Shown here piece after piece: positions 1 to 8,776 of a stretch of 64,000 nucleotides of DNA. Under the pieces are notes generated by a model, which worked only from the letters and a program-made list of their open reading frames with translations, made no database searches and was not told the origin of the DNA. Where the stretch lies: the NCBI GenBank assembly GCA_963788305.1, contig CAWBGK010000018.1:200242-264241 (forward strand), given 5' to 3'. This stretch comes from UTCFX2 sp963788305 (GTDB lineage Bacteria > Chloroflexota > Anaerolineae > Anaerolineales > UBA4823). A program made the translations under genes and the position numbers. Numbering within the stretch: position 1 is the first letter of the stretch; every line of letters begins with the position of its first letter.

Positions 1-569
1 GGGTTGGAGGCCAGGGCGCGGGCGATCCCGATCCGCTGGCGCTGACCGCCGGAGAACTCGTGCGGGAAGCGGTTGATCAGGCGCGGGCTCAGACCAACCA
101 GCAGCATCAGCTCATTGACTCGCTCATCGCGTTCCTTTCACAGAATCGAGCAAGTGGTGGACCCGGATCGGCTCGCCGATGATCGCGCTGACCGTCCAGC
201 GCGGGTTCAGCGAAGCATAGGGATCCTGGAAGATCATCTGTGCCTTTTGTCGAAAGTTGGACATTTCAGCTTTTGTGGCTGAGTTCACCGGGATGCCGGC
301 GACGATCACCTCACCGCTGGTGATCGGGTAAAGCGCCAGGATCGTCCGACCGGCGGTCGTCTTGCCGCAGCCGCTCTCCCCGACCAGACCCGAGCGTCTC
401 GCCGCGCCGGATTTCGAATGAAATCCCATCCACTGCTTTCACCGCGCCGACCGTTCGTTCGATGATCAAACCCTGAGTGATCGGGAAGTGCTTGACCAGG
501 TTGCGCACCTGGATCAGGTTCGAGCCGAGGGATAGCGTAATCAGGCGCTGAGGCTGGTTCCGATGTCAT
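1..569 (-). CDS. Oligopeptide/dipeptide ABC transporter ATPase, DppF/OppF type (partial, frame broken)
   Basis: This is the second ATPase of a peptide-type importer. It runs off the left edge, so the C-terminal part is missing. Pieces in three frames join into one protein: the N-terminal LVKHFPI strand, Walker A GESGCGKTT, Q-loop FQDPYASLNP, then the signature FSGGQRQRIGIARAL near position 60. The frame breaks lie near 540, near 400 (GGG where GG restores LGLVGESG) and near 140. The ATG at 567-569 overlaps the stop of the upstream ATPase gene (ATGA), which indicates translational coupling. The breaks look like sequencing indels and not decay, because family identity is kept on both sides. DppF versus OppF cannot be told apart from sequence alone. 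Confidence 0.85.
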
Positions 570-1558
570 CGTGGTTTTCCTGTGTTTACATCGACCCAAC
601 AAGCAATTTTATGCTTCGGGGCAACCAGCTCCAGGGCAGGGTTTTCCCGGCGGCAGCGTTCGATGACGAGCTCGCAGCGCGGCGCAAAGGGGCAGCCTTT
701 TGGCTCGACGAGCAGGTTTGGCGGCGCTCCAGGGATCGATTTGAGGCGGTCGTGCCGGCGCCGGTCGATGCGCGGCAGGGCGGCCAGCAGGGCAAGGGTG
801 TACGGATGGCGTGGGTCTTCGTAGAGATTATCAACGGGAGCTTCTTCGACGATGAAACCCGAATACATCACCAGCACCCGCTCCGCCAGCCCTGCGACGA
901 CGCCCAGGTCGTGGGTGATCCAGATGATCGCCATGCCCAGCTCGTCGCGCAGCCGCTCTACCAGCTCGGTGATCTGGGCCTGGATGGTGACGTCGAGCGC
1001 CGTGGTCGGTTCGTCGGCGATCAGCAGGCTGGGGGCGCAGGATAAAGCCATCGCGATCATCGCCCGCTGGCGCATCCCCCCGGAGAACTGGTGGGGATAT
1101 CCTTTGATCCGTCGCGGGGCGTCGGGGATGCCCACCAGCTCGAGCAGCTCGATCGCCCGCTCGCGGGCAGTCTGGTCATCCATCCCAAGGTGGACCCTCA
1201 GCGGCTCGCGCAGCTGGCGGTCAATCGTTAAAACCGGGTTCAGGGCGGTCATCGGGTCCTGAAAGACCATCGCGATCTCTTTCCCACGGATGTGCTCCTT
1301 CTCGCTTTCCGAGAGCTTTAGCAGGTCTCTGCCGCGGAAGATCGCCTTTTCACAGCTGATCTCACCCGGCGGGATGGGGATCAGGCCCATCAGCGACAAC
1401 ATGGTCACGGATTTTCCACAGCCGCTTTCTCCGACTAAGGCGAGGGTTTCGCATTCGTTGAGTGATAATGAAACGCCGTTGACCGCATGGACGGTCCCTT
1501 CGGCGATGTGAAATCGGGTGTTCAGGTTCTCAACATCGAGCAGCAGTTCGCTCTTCAT
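566..1558 (-). CDS. Oligopeptide/dipeptide ABC transporter ATPase, DppD/OppD type
   Basis: This cytoplasmic ATPase of 330 residues powers a family-5 peptide (or nickel/oligosaccharide) importer. Walker A GESGCGKS is at residues 43-50, the Q-loop FQDP at 99-102, signature FSGGMRQR at 158-165 and Walker B LLIADEP at 178-184. The C-terminus holds the oligopeptide-transporter extension with a CPFAPRC-type cysteine motif. Length and architecture are normal for DppD/OppD and the frame is intact. It lies downstream of the two permease genes and overlaps the next ATPase gene by four bases, giving the usual B-C-D-F order. The substrate is not predictable from the ATPase. Confidence 0.93.
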   Translation of the reverse strand: MKSELLLDVENLNTRFHIAEGTVHAVNGVSLSLNECETLALVGESGCGKSVTMLSLMGLIPIPPGEISCEKAIFRGRDLLKLSESEKEHIRGKEIAMVFQDPMTALNPVLTIDRQLREPLRVHLGMDDQTARERAIELLELVGIPDAPRRIKGYPHQFSGGMRQRAMIAMALSCAPSLLIADEPTTALDVTIQAQITELVERLRDELGMAIIWITHDLGVVAGLAERVLVMYSGFIVEEAPVDNLYEDPRHPYTLALLAALPRIDRRRHDRLKSIPGAPPNLLVEPKGCPFAPRCELVIERCRRENPALELVAPKHKIACWVDVNTGKPR

Positions 1559-1602
1559 CCAGCTATCCTATGGTGATCTGGTTTAATCATCATCTAGATT
1601 TC

Positions 1603-2561
1603 TCAGACTGCCCGGCTGTGCGGATCAAGGGCATCTCTCAGCCCATCGCCCAGGAAGTTCATACCCAGGACAATCAGGGCAATCAGCATGCCGGGGAAAA
1701 ACCACAGCCACCAGGCTGTGTCGATATAGTTATAGGCGCCTTCCAGCATGTTTCCCCAGGTTGCCGTTGGAGGGCGGACGCCCATCCCCAAGAAGCTGAT
1801 ATAGGCTTCCAGGGTGATCGCGGCGGCGACGCTCAGCGTGGCTGCCACGATAATCGGGGCGATGCTGTTCGGCAGGATGTGGCGAAAGATGATCTCGCGG
1901 GTTGAGGTCCCGGTCGCTCTGGCAGCAAGGATAAAATCGTTTTCCTTGAGTGTCAAGAACTGGGAGCGCACGATGCGCGCCAGATACGGCCAGCTGGTGA
2001 TCCCAATCACAACTATGATCACCACCACGCTGCCGCTGAAAGTCCGTCCCATCATCTCAATATTGGGGATCGACTGGGCGAAGTACTTGGCCATCACCAG
2101 CAGCAGGAAGATTTGCGGGATGACCAGGACAGCTTCGGTAAACCGCATCAGGACGCTGTCTATTTTTCCACCGAAGAAACCCGAGAGCGAGCCGATCGAG
2201 ACGCCAATCAGAAGCTCGACCAGCATGGCGGTCAGTCCGATCAGGATCGAGATCTGCCCGCCGTAAATCGTGCGAGCCAGGATGTCTCGCCCGACCGTAT
2301 CTGTCCCGAAAGGATGCTCGCGGCTGGGCGCCTGCAGGCGCTGCCCGGTATCGGTGCGGTTGGCGTCCGCTTCACTAAAGAATAACATTCCACCGAATGC
2401 GTACAGGAACATCAGGATCAGCGTGATGCTGCCGAAGATCGCCATCTTGTGCCGGCGAAACCGCCGCCAGGTGAGCTGTCCCAGGGACAAGGGGGTCGTT
2501 TCCAGCTCGTCCGGCGTGAGGCTGGCAATCGGGGGGGAGGCTGGGGTGCGGTGGTTTCCAT
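1603..2561 (-). CDS. Peptide-type ABC transporter permease, DppC/OppC type (one frame break)
   Basis: This is an inner-membrane permease with a long N-terminal tail, a first helix around MAIFGSITLILMFLYAFG and the BPD_transp_1 fold. The cytoplasmic EAA-type loop reads ARATGTSTREIIFRHILPN. The start is the ATG at 2559-2561. The first 10 codons (METTAPQPPP) are out of frame with the rest because of a run of seven G on the plus strand at 2531-2537. With six G the N-terminus reads on smoothly as ASLTPDELETTPLSLGQLTW, a typical DppC N-terminus. I take this as a homopolymer indel. The gene sits between permease B and ATPase D in the operon. Confidence 0.88.
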
Positions 2562-2598
2562 CAGTAAGGTTTCTCGTTTGGTATTTTTACTTTTGGCG

Positions 2599-3634
2599 TT
2601 ATTTATAGCGGATGCGGGGATCGAGCCAGGCGTACAGCACATCTGCGATGATCTGGAAGATGATCACGGCGACGGCGATCATCATCAGGATGCCCATCAC
2701 GACCGGGGTGTCGCTGCGCGAGACATGGTCCAGGAACAGCCGGCCCATCCCGGGCCAGCCGAAGATGCGCTCGGTGACGATCGCGCCCCCCAGCAGGAAG
2801 GGCAGGTCCAGCGCAACCAACGTGACGATCGGCAGGGCGGCGTTTTTCAAGGCGTGAATGTAGATGATCTCCGGGCGCGGCAGGCCTTTTGCCTTGGCAG
2901 TACGAACGTAGTCCTGGCCCATCGCTTCCAGCATCGTGCTGCGGATGTAGCGGCTGTAGCCGGCGATAAAGCCAAAGGACAAGGTCGCAACCGGCAGCAC
3001 CATATGCCAGGCTACCTGGGGCACCGTTTTGCCCGCTTCGGGTTCGAACATCCCCACCGTCGGAAGATAAGGGAGCCCCCAGGCCTTAAAGTTCACCGCA
3101 AAGATGTACATCATTAATAGAGCGAAAAAGAAGACCGGCATCGAATAAAAAATGAAAGTCAGGGTGGTAATGATGTTATCCGTCGCGGTGTATTGATGCA
3201 GGGCGGAGTAGATCCCGATCAGCATGGCGGAGCTCAAGATGATCGCTTCCGCGACCAACATCAGCAAGCAGCGTGTTCGGCAGGCGCTCGCCGATCACCT
3301 CTGTCACGGGCTTGCGGTTGACCAGCGAGACGCCAAAATCGCCGCGCAGCACCCCCTTGCGCTTGCCTGGAGTTTCAGCGACGCCGTCGCCGTCCATGAT
3401 CGGTTTTAGCCCAATCGTTCCCGATCAGCCAGTAGAAATACTGCACAGTAAATGGGCTTGTCCAAGCCCGAGCTGGCGAGTCAGGCGGATGCGGTCTTCG
3501 CTGCGCGTTACTTTACGCCCACCCATCGTCGCGATTGGGTCACCCATGTTCTGCATCAGGATGAAAATCACCATGCTGATGATGAACAGCAGGGGGATCG
3601 CCTGCAGCAGACGCCGGATAATATAGCGGGTCAT
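2599..3634 (-). CDS. Peptide-type ABC transporter permease, DppB/OppB type (two frame breaks)
   Basis: First permease of the importer, about 345 residues once joined. The N-terminus MTRYIIRRLLQAIPLLFIIS is the classic OppB/DppB first helix. The C-terminal half carries the loop AMGQDYVRTAKAKGLPRPEI and ends in DPRIRYK, as in the family. Frame breaks are near 3460 and near 3270. At the second, dropping one base from CTGCTTGCTG gives NTLLLMLVAEA. The start is the ATG at 3632-3634. Its neighbours are the binding protein gene upstream and dppC-type permease 37 bases downstream, in one transcription unit. Confidence 0.85.
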
Positions 3635-3693
3635 CTTTGTATTGAACGATGACGTGCAGGCGTATAACGCCTGCACGTCATTGATTGTGAAAT

Positions 3694-5500
3694 CTATCGG
3701 GCGAGATCCCATTCAGCCACGTTGAAGAAGGGTGTGGCACCGGACATCTTTACATTCAGCAGGCGGTTCACTGATCCCAAAGAGGTCCGGGTCTTGCCAT
3801 AAACCCCAGCCAGAAGCATTGTCGAAGATATATTTTGTAATCTTGTGAAAAGTCTGCTGGCGCTCAGCAAAATCGACCTGGGTCTCTTGAGCAGCAAACA
3901 ACTCTTCCAGGGTTTCGTCGCATAAGCCAGAGCCATTCACACCGTCCGGATAGTCATCGGACGGGATCTCCGCACATCGCCAGACAACCGTGTTCGGGTC
4001 GGGGAAATCAGACGAATCGGAGTATTCGATCATGTCCAACGAGAAGTTTGAAGACGGGCCGTCTTCGCCATAAGTGGCGAAGAAGATGTCCGCGTCGAAG
4101 CTCTGAAGGTCGAGCTTGATGCCGATTTCGGCCAGCTCTTGCTGGGCTACAGCCTGGGTATCCTGGCGGACTTCGCGATTGGTCGTGCCGTAGATCGATT
4201 ACCAGGTCCTCTCCGTCTTTCTCACGCACACCGTCGCCGTTGGTGTCCACCCATCCGGCTTCATCCAGAAGCGCTTTGGCCTTTTCGGGATCATAAGGGT
4301 AGGGCGTGATGGATGGGATCAACCCAGGGCGAGTTGTCCCAATCGGTGGCAGCCACACCCGTGCGTCCGAGCAGCAGGTCGTCGACCAGCTTCTGGCGGT
4401 TGAAACCATAGGCAATCGCCTGCCTGACTCTCACGTCTTTCATGGCCGGTTTGCCCTTCTCGGGGTGCTGGTTGAAATAGATCCCTTCGTTGTAACCCGA
4501 GAAGGAGTTGAAGATCGTTATCCCGGCTTCTTCAAGCTCGGGCAGGTCGGAGTAGGCGAAGAAGGTGCCTACATCGCCGTCGCCGGCTTTAAGTGCCGCG
4601 ATCTGAGATGCGTCATCGGGCACGAAGCGGAAAAAGATCTCATCAAGCTTGGGGCGCTCGAGCCAGTAATTTTCGTTGACTACAAACCGGGCAAAGCTGC
4701 CCGATTCCCATTCATCAAAGACGAATGGGCCGCAGCCGACGGTTGGCGCCTTGTTGTATTCGACGGTATCGAGCGTGCCTTCTGCCTCAAACATGGGCTC
4801 AACGATGTGCTTTGGAAGAATGGTAGCTCCGCTCATCCCGCCGAAGAGCTCGCGACAGCCAGGGGGCGTAGGGATCTGTGAAGGTCACGGACACGGTGCG
4901 TTCATCAGGAGTATCGATAGATTCGGCTAAGTCGAATGGGGCGCGAGATGCGACAGCGTTTACATCAGCCATCAGCATGTCGTAGGTGAATTTGAAGTCT
5001 GCAGAGGTGATCGGCGTTCCGTCCGACCATTTAATGTCGTCTCGCAGCTTCAAAGTGATTGTTCGTCCGTCCTCAGATAACCCACCATTTTCTATTGAAG
5101 GGATTTCGGAAACCAGGTTCGGGATGGGTTCGTTATTCTCATCGAACCACCACCCCTGGCAGGCATAGATTGGATAGATCGCTGTAACGAACCACATGTT
5201 GGTATACAGCGAGTTCAACGTGTCGAACTCCTGGGTCCAGATCAGCGTGGCTACTTTTTTCTCAGCAGGTTCAGCGGGTGGAGGTGCTTCGGTTTCGACT
5301 GGAGCGGGGGGTTCGGTTGCTTCAACAACTGGAGCTGCGGGCTCCTCTACAGCGGGGGCTTCGGTAGACACTGGCGGAGCTGGAGCTTCTGTCTCAACCG
5401 GTGCCGGGGCGGGCGTCGCGGCTGGGGCGCAGCCAGCCAGGACCAGGCTGGCTATCACAAACAGGAATAGGATCGTTCGGGCGATTCTTATCGGAAACAT
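3694..5500 (-). CDS. Family-5 solute-binding lipoprotein of the peptide-type importer (four frame breaks)
   Basis: This is an extracytoplasmic substrate-binding protein (SBP_bac_5, about 600 residues when joined). The ATG at 5498-5500 is chosen because AAGGAGA lies six bases before it and a lipoprotein signal follows (hydrophobic stretch ending LVLAGC). A Pro/Ala/Glu linker comes next. Family landmarks include SDGTPITSADFKFTYDML, GCGPFVFDEW, the stretch VRQAIAYGFNRQKLVDD and YDPEKAKALLDEAGW. The protein ends SGATPFFNVAEWDLAR. Frame changes are near 4850, 4330, 4195 and 3780, and every segment matches the family, so assembly indels are more likely than a pseudogene. It is a paralogue of the next gene upstream. 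Confidence 0.87.
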
Positions 5501-5739
5501 TCGGTTCTCCTTCTCAAATAATTTATTGGACTTTTTTATGAGAATGCTTGACCAACTGTTTACTTGCGATTGTTTTCTTGCTGCCGCCGGTTGATTCACC
5601 TCCTTGCTATTAAATTATTATATATCGAATGCCAGATAAGTAAAGTAAACTGGTGGTCAAAAATCGGATTGATTTTCTTAAACACTTTGTGCAATTTTCA
5701 TCGATTTGAAATCAGAATAGTCAAATTAACCAGAAACAA

Positions 5740-5770
5740 ACACCGAAGAGCCCTGGAGGCTCTTGGGTGT
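5740..5770 (-). terminator. Hairpin behind the second binding-protein gene
   Basis: Read on the minus strand, ACACC(C)AAGAGCC pairs with GGCTCTT(C)GGTGT around a five-base loop, followed by TTGTTTC. It lies 35 bases after the stop at 5805. It probably attenuates readthrough from the highly expressed binding protein into the rest of the operon. The rest of 5501-5804 is AT-rich. It holds TATAAT on the minus strand (5617-5622) and an isolated perfect Shine-Dalgarno (5596-5605). Confidence 0.6.
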
Positions 5771-5804
5771 GGTCAGAAGATGCTTTTTAGGAATTGGAAC
5801 CGGT

Positions 5805-7575
5805 TTACGGTTGAATTTCCCATTCCAGGATGTTATAGAACGGCGTGATCCCAGAGAGCTGGACGTTCTTCAGCCGCGGATTGGCTGCCCAGAAGTCCGG
5901 GTCGTTCCAGAGGCCGACAAAATAGGCTTTCTCGAAGATGGTCTTGGAGATCGCATGAAAGGTCTGCTGGCGCTGTTCGACGTCAATTTCGGCAGACTGC
6001 TGCTTGAATAAGGCGTCGAGCTCCTGGTCGCACAGGTACGACCAGTTCTCGCCATCTGGAAGCTCCTGCGAAGGGATATGGTCGCACAGGAAATCGTTCG
6101 TCCCCGGTTCCGGATAATTTAAAGTGCGGGCTGCATATTGAAAGATATCGAGCTGCCCGGTCGCAGCCGGTCCGCCCTGTCCCAGATCCGCGAAGAAAAC
6201 CGCCGAATCGTAATTCGAAGGAGTCACGCTTACACCGATCGCAGCCAGATATTTTTGGATTTCAAGCTGCACAGCCTGGCGGACTTCAGAAGTCGTGGTC
6301 CCATAGGTCAGGGTCAATTCGACACCGTCTTTGTCCCGGCTGCCGTTTGCATTGCTGTCCACCCAGCCGGCTTCGTCCAGCAGGCTTTTCGCCTTTTCCG
6401 GATCGTAAGCCCACGGCTTGAGGCCGGGGTCGATGTACGGGGTCTCGTCCCAATAAGAAATCGCGGTCTTGCGGTCGCCGGCGTATAGAATTCTGGATGA
6501 TCGCCTCCCGATCCACCGCCATCGCGATCGCCTGACGAACCCGGACGTCCTGGAGCGCCGGGTGACCGTTGGTCGGGTCCAGGAAATAAAAGAAACCTTC
6601 TCGATAGCCCGAATTCACAGCCAATATCTGCATATTCGCGGCTTTCATGATCGGAACCTGGGTTGTGCTGTCGACCAGAAAGATCGAAAGATCCGCCTGT
6701 CCAGCGATGATCGCCTGAGCTTTTGAGGCATCATCGGGGAAAAACTTTACGAGTATTTTCCCGATCAACGGATAGTCCCGCCAGTAGTTCTCGTTGGTTT
6801 TGAATGTGACGCTTTCGCCGTCCACTTCGCTTTCAAAGACAAACGGTCCGCAGCCAACCCCCGGCGTGAAGTTCCAGGCCGCTTCCTGGATCGAGCCCTG
6901 TGCGCTGAACTCGGGCTCGAGGATATGGGCGGGCAGCAGAACCTTCCACAACGAGTACAGCCAGGCATTGTTCGGCTCTTTGAAACGGACAACCACTGTC
7001 TGCGGGTCCGGTGCGCTGACCTCCTCGATCAGGTCATAAGGAGTCAGGTTTAGGACGTTGTTCTGCGGGTCGGTGATCATTTGATACGTAAATTGAAAAT
7101 CCTTGCTGGTGATCGGCTCGCCGTCCGACCAGGCGATATCGTCCCGCAGTCGAAAGGTGATTTCCCGGCCGTCGGCTGAGACACCGCCGTCCTTCACAGT
7201 GGGAATTTGCTTCACCAAAACAGGCAGTGCATTTTCCTGGTCGTCGAAGTCCCAGGCGCTGCAGTTCCAGATTCCGTATACGATCTGTGAGGAGAGGTTC
7301 TGGGCATACAGCGGGTTAAGCATGTCAAATTCTTGATTGAATGCCAGGATTGCGGTTTGGTCTCCAACCGTCCGCCGTAGTTCTTCGGTTGCGGCGGAGG
7401 TTTCGGCCGCGGGCGGCGCTGCTGTCGTCTCAGCGGCTGCTGCAGGGGTCTGGAGAGCGGGGATTTCGGTTGGTAGGGGCTCTGCCGGGGTCGGTGTGCT
7501 GGCGCTTTGACAGGCCGAAAAGAACAGCGTGGTGAAGACCAAAAAACTCAAAAAGGTTGTGCGGCGTCTTGGCAT
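5805..7575 (-). CDS. Second family-5 solute-binding lipoprotein (one frame break)
   Basis: A paralogue of the preceding binding protein, about 590 residues. The start at 7573-7575 follows AGGAGG with five-base spacing. The signal peptide ends in FFSAC, a lipobox, followed by a Pro/Thr/Glu-rich linker. Shared SBP_bac_5 landmarks are WSDGEPITSKDFQFTYQM, GCGPFVFESE, VRVRQAIAMAVDREAI and YDPEKAKSLLDEAGW. The C-terminus SGITPFYNILEWEIQP nearly repeats that of the paralogue. One frame break lies near 6485. Two binding proteins feeding one permease set suggest two substrates or a recent duplication. Confidence 0.88.
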
Positions 7576-7692
7576 TTTTCCTCCTTCAAATACTTCTGTT
7601 CAACAGGCGATCCGAGGCGAAGGTTTCCAGGAAGGATGGTTTATAATGGGGTTTCTGAGTCCCGACCTTCATTATAAACGAACTTTCTCGCG

Positions 7693-8427
7693 ATGCCTTC
7701 CGCCTCAAAGCTTTTCACCGCCGGCGTCCGCGCCGAGCTCCCGATCCTGATCGGTGTCATTCCTTTCGGGATGATTTACGGCGTGCTTGCCCTGGAATCC
7801 GGCCTGACCCGGGCTCAATCCCAGGCGATGTCGGCGATCGTTTTTGCCGGTTCATCGCAGATTGTCGCCACGCAGCTGGTGAGCGTCGGCGCTCCGGGGC
7901 TGGTGATGATCCTGACGATCGCGGTGATCAACCTTCGTCACGCCCTCTACGGCGCCTCGATGGCTCCTTATCTAAAACATTTGCGCCCGGCCTGGAAATG
8001 GCTGCTGGCTTACCTGCTGACGGACGAAGCCTATGCGGTCTCGGTGATCTTCTACCAGAAGACCGACCAGGATGCCATCCCGCCCGCCGAAGGGTCGAGT
8101 GAATCCCCGCCCTCCCGGCCGGCTGACAACCGGCATTGGTTTATGCTGGGTGCAGGCCTGGCTCTCTGGACCTCCTGGCAGCTGAGCACGGCGGTTGGGA
8201 TCTCGCTCGGCGCGATCGTGCCCCAATCCTGGTCGCTGGACTTCACGCTCGCCCTGACCTTTATTGCCCTGGTCGTCCCGAATTTGAAAGATCGCCCGGG
8301 GGTTGCTTCCGCACTGGCAGCTGGGATTGCGGCGATCGCGTTCTATGCCGTGCCTTATAAATTAGGCCTGGTAATCGCTGCTCTGATCGGGATCTTTGTC
8401 GGTCTGCTGGTGGAGAAAAACCGGTGA
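7693..8427 (+). CDS. azlC: AzlC-family branched-chain amino acid exporter, large subunit
   Basis: Integral membrane protein of 244 residues. The N-terminal half carries the AzlC hallmarks: LPILIGVIPFGMIYGVLAL, then SAIVFAGSSQIVATQL, then INLRHALYGASMAPYLK. In the family AzlC and AzlD together export branched-chain amino acids or analogues such as 4-azaleucine. A hydrophilic insertion near residues 130-150 carries prolines and acidic residues, a little longer than usual. The stop overlaps the azlD start. No convincing Shine-Dalgarno precedes the ATG. TATAAT occurs at 7642-7647 and a further AT-rich box at 7673-7678. Confidence 0.93.
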   Translation: MPSASKLFTAGVRAELPILIGVIPFGMIYGVLALESGLTRAQSQAMSAIVFAGSSQIVATQLVSVGAPGLVMILTIAVINLRHALYGASMAPYLKHLRPAWKWLLAYLLTDEAYAVSVIFYQKTDQDAIPPAEGSSESPPSRPADNRHWFMLGAGLALWTSWQLSTAVGISLGAIVPQSWSLDFTLALTFIALVVPNLKDRPGVASALAAGIAAIAFYAVPYKLGLVIAALIGIFVGLLVEKNR

Positions 8428-8747
8428 ACATCTGGCTCGTAATGATCCTGGCCGGGATGGCGACTTTTGCAATCCGCCTTTCTTTCATTGTGCTGATGGA
8501 TCACAGCACGATGCCGCCCGTGGTCGTTCGCTCGCTGCGCTACATCCCACCGGCCGTTCTGTCGGCGATCATCTTCCCCGAGCTTTTTTTGCGGGACGGA
8601 GCATTCGATTTCTCGCTTGGAAATGCTCGGCTGATTGCTGGCCTGGTCGCCGGGGTGGTCGCCTGGCGGACGCGCAACGCCGTGCTGACGATCGTCGTCG
8701 GGATGGCTGCGCTGTGGGCGGTGACCTGGTTGGCTGCCCAATTTTAA
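8424..8747 (+). CDS. azlD: AzlD-family branched-chain amino acid exporter, small subunit
   Basis: Membrane protein of 107 residues with four predicted helices. It is the standard partner of AzlC. The motif RYIPPAVLSAIIFPEL in the middle is typical of the AzlD family. The GTG start at 8424 overlaps the azlC stop (GTGA), so the two subunits are translationally coupled. The frame is intact. Confidence 0.93.
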   Translation: MNIWLVMILAGMATFAIRLSFIVLMDHSTMPPVVVRSLRYIPPAVLSAIIFPELFLRDGAFDFSLGNARLIAGLVAGVVAWRTRNAVLTIVVGMAALWAVTWLAAQF

Positions 8748-8759
8748 TTCGAACTGCTG

Positions 8760-8768
8760 TGCTATAAT
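8760..8768 (+). promoter_or_regulatory. Extended -10 element abutting the helicase operon start
   Basis: TGCTATAAT (TG at 8760-8761, TATAAT at 8763-8768) ends eight bases before the ATG at 8777. A transcription start would therefore fall at or near the start codon, which suggests a leaderless mRNA. The only Shine-Dalgarno-like run (GAGGGG) touches the ATG directly and is too close to work. No good -35 box is seen. Confidence 0.5.
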
Positions 8769-8776
8769 CCGAGGGG

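Noticed and set aside
124..602. Short open frames overlapping the left-edge ATPase in other frames
   Set aside because: They are frameshifted pieces or shadows of one DppF-type gene; the joined product accounts for all of the conserved motifs.
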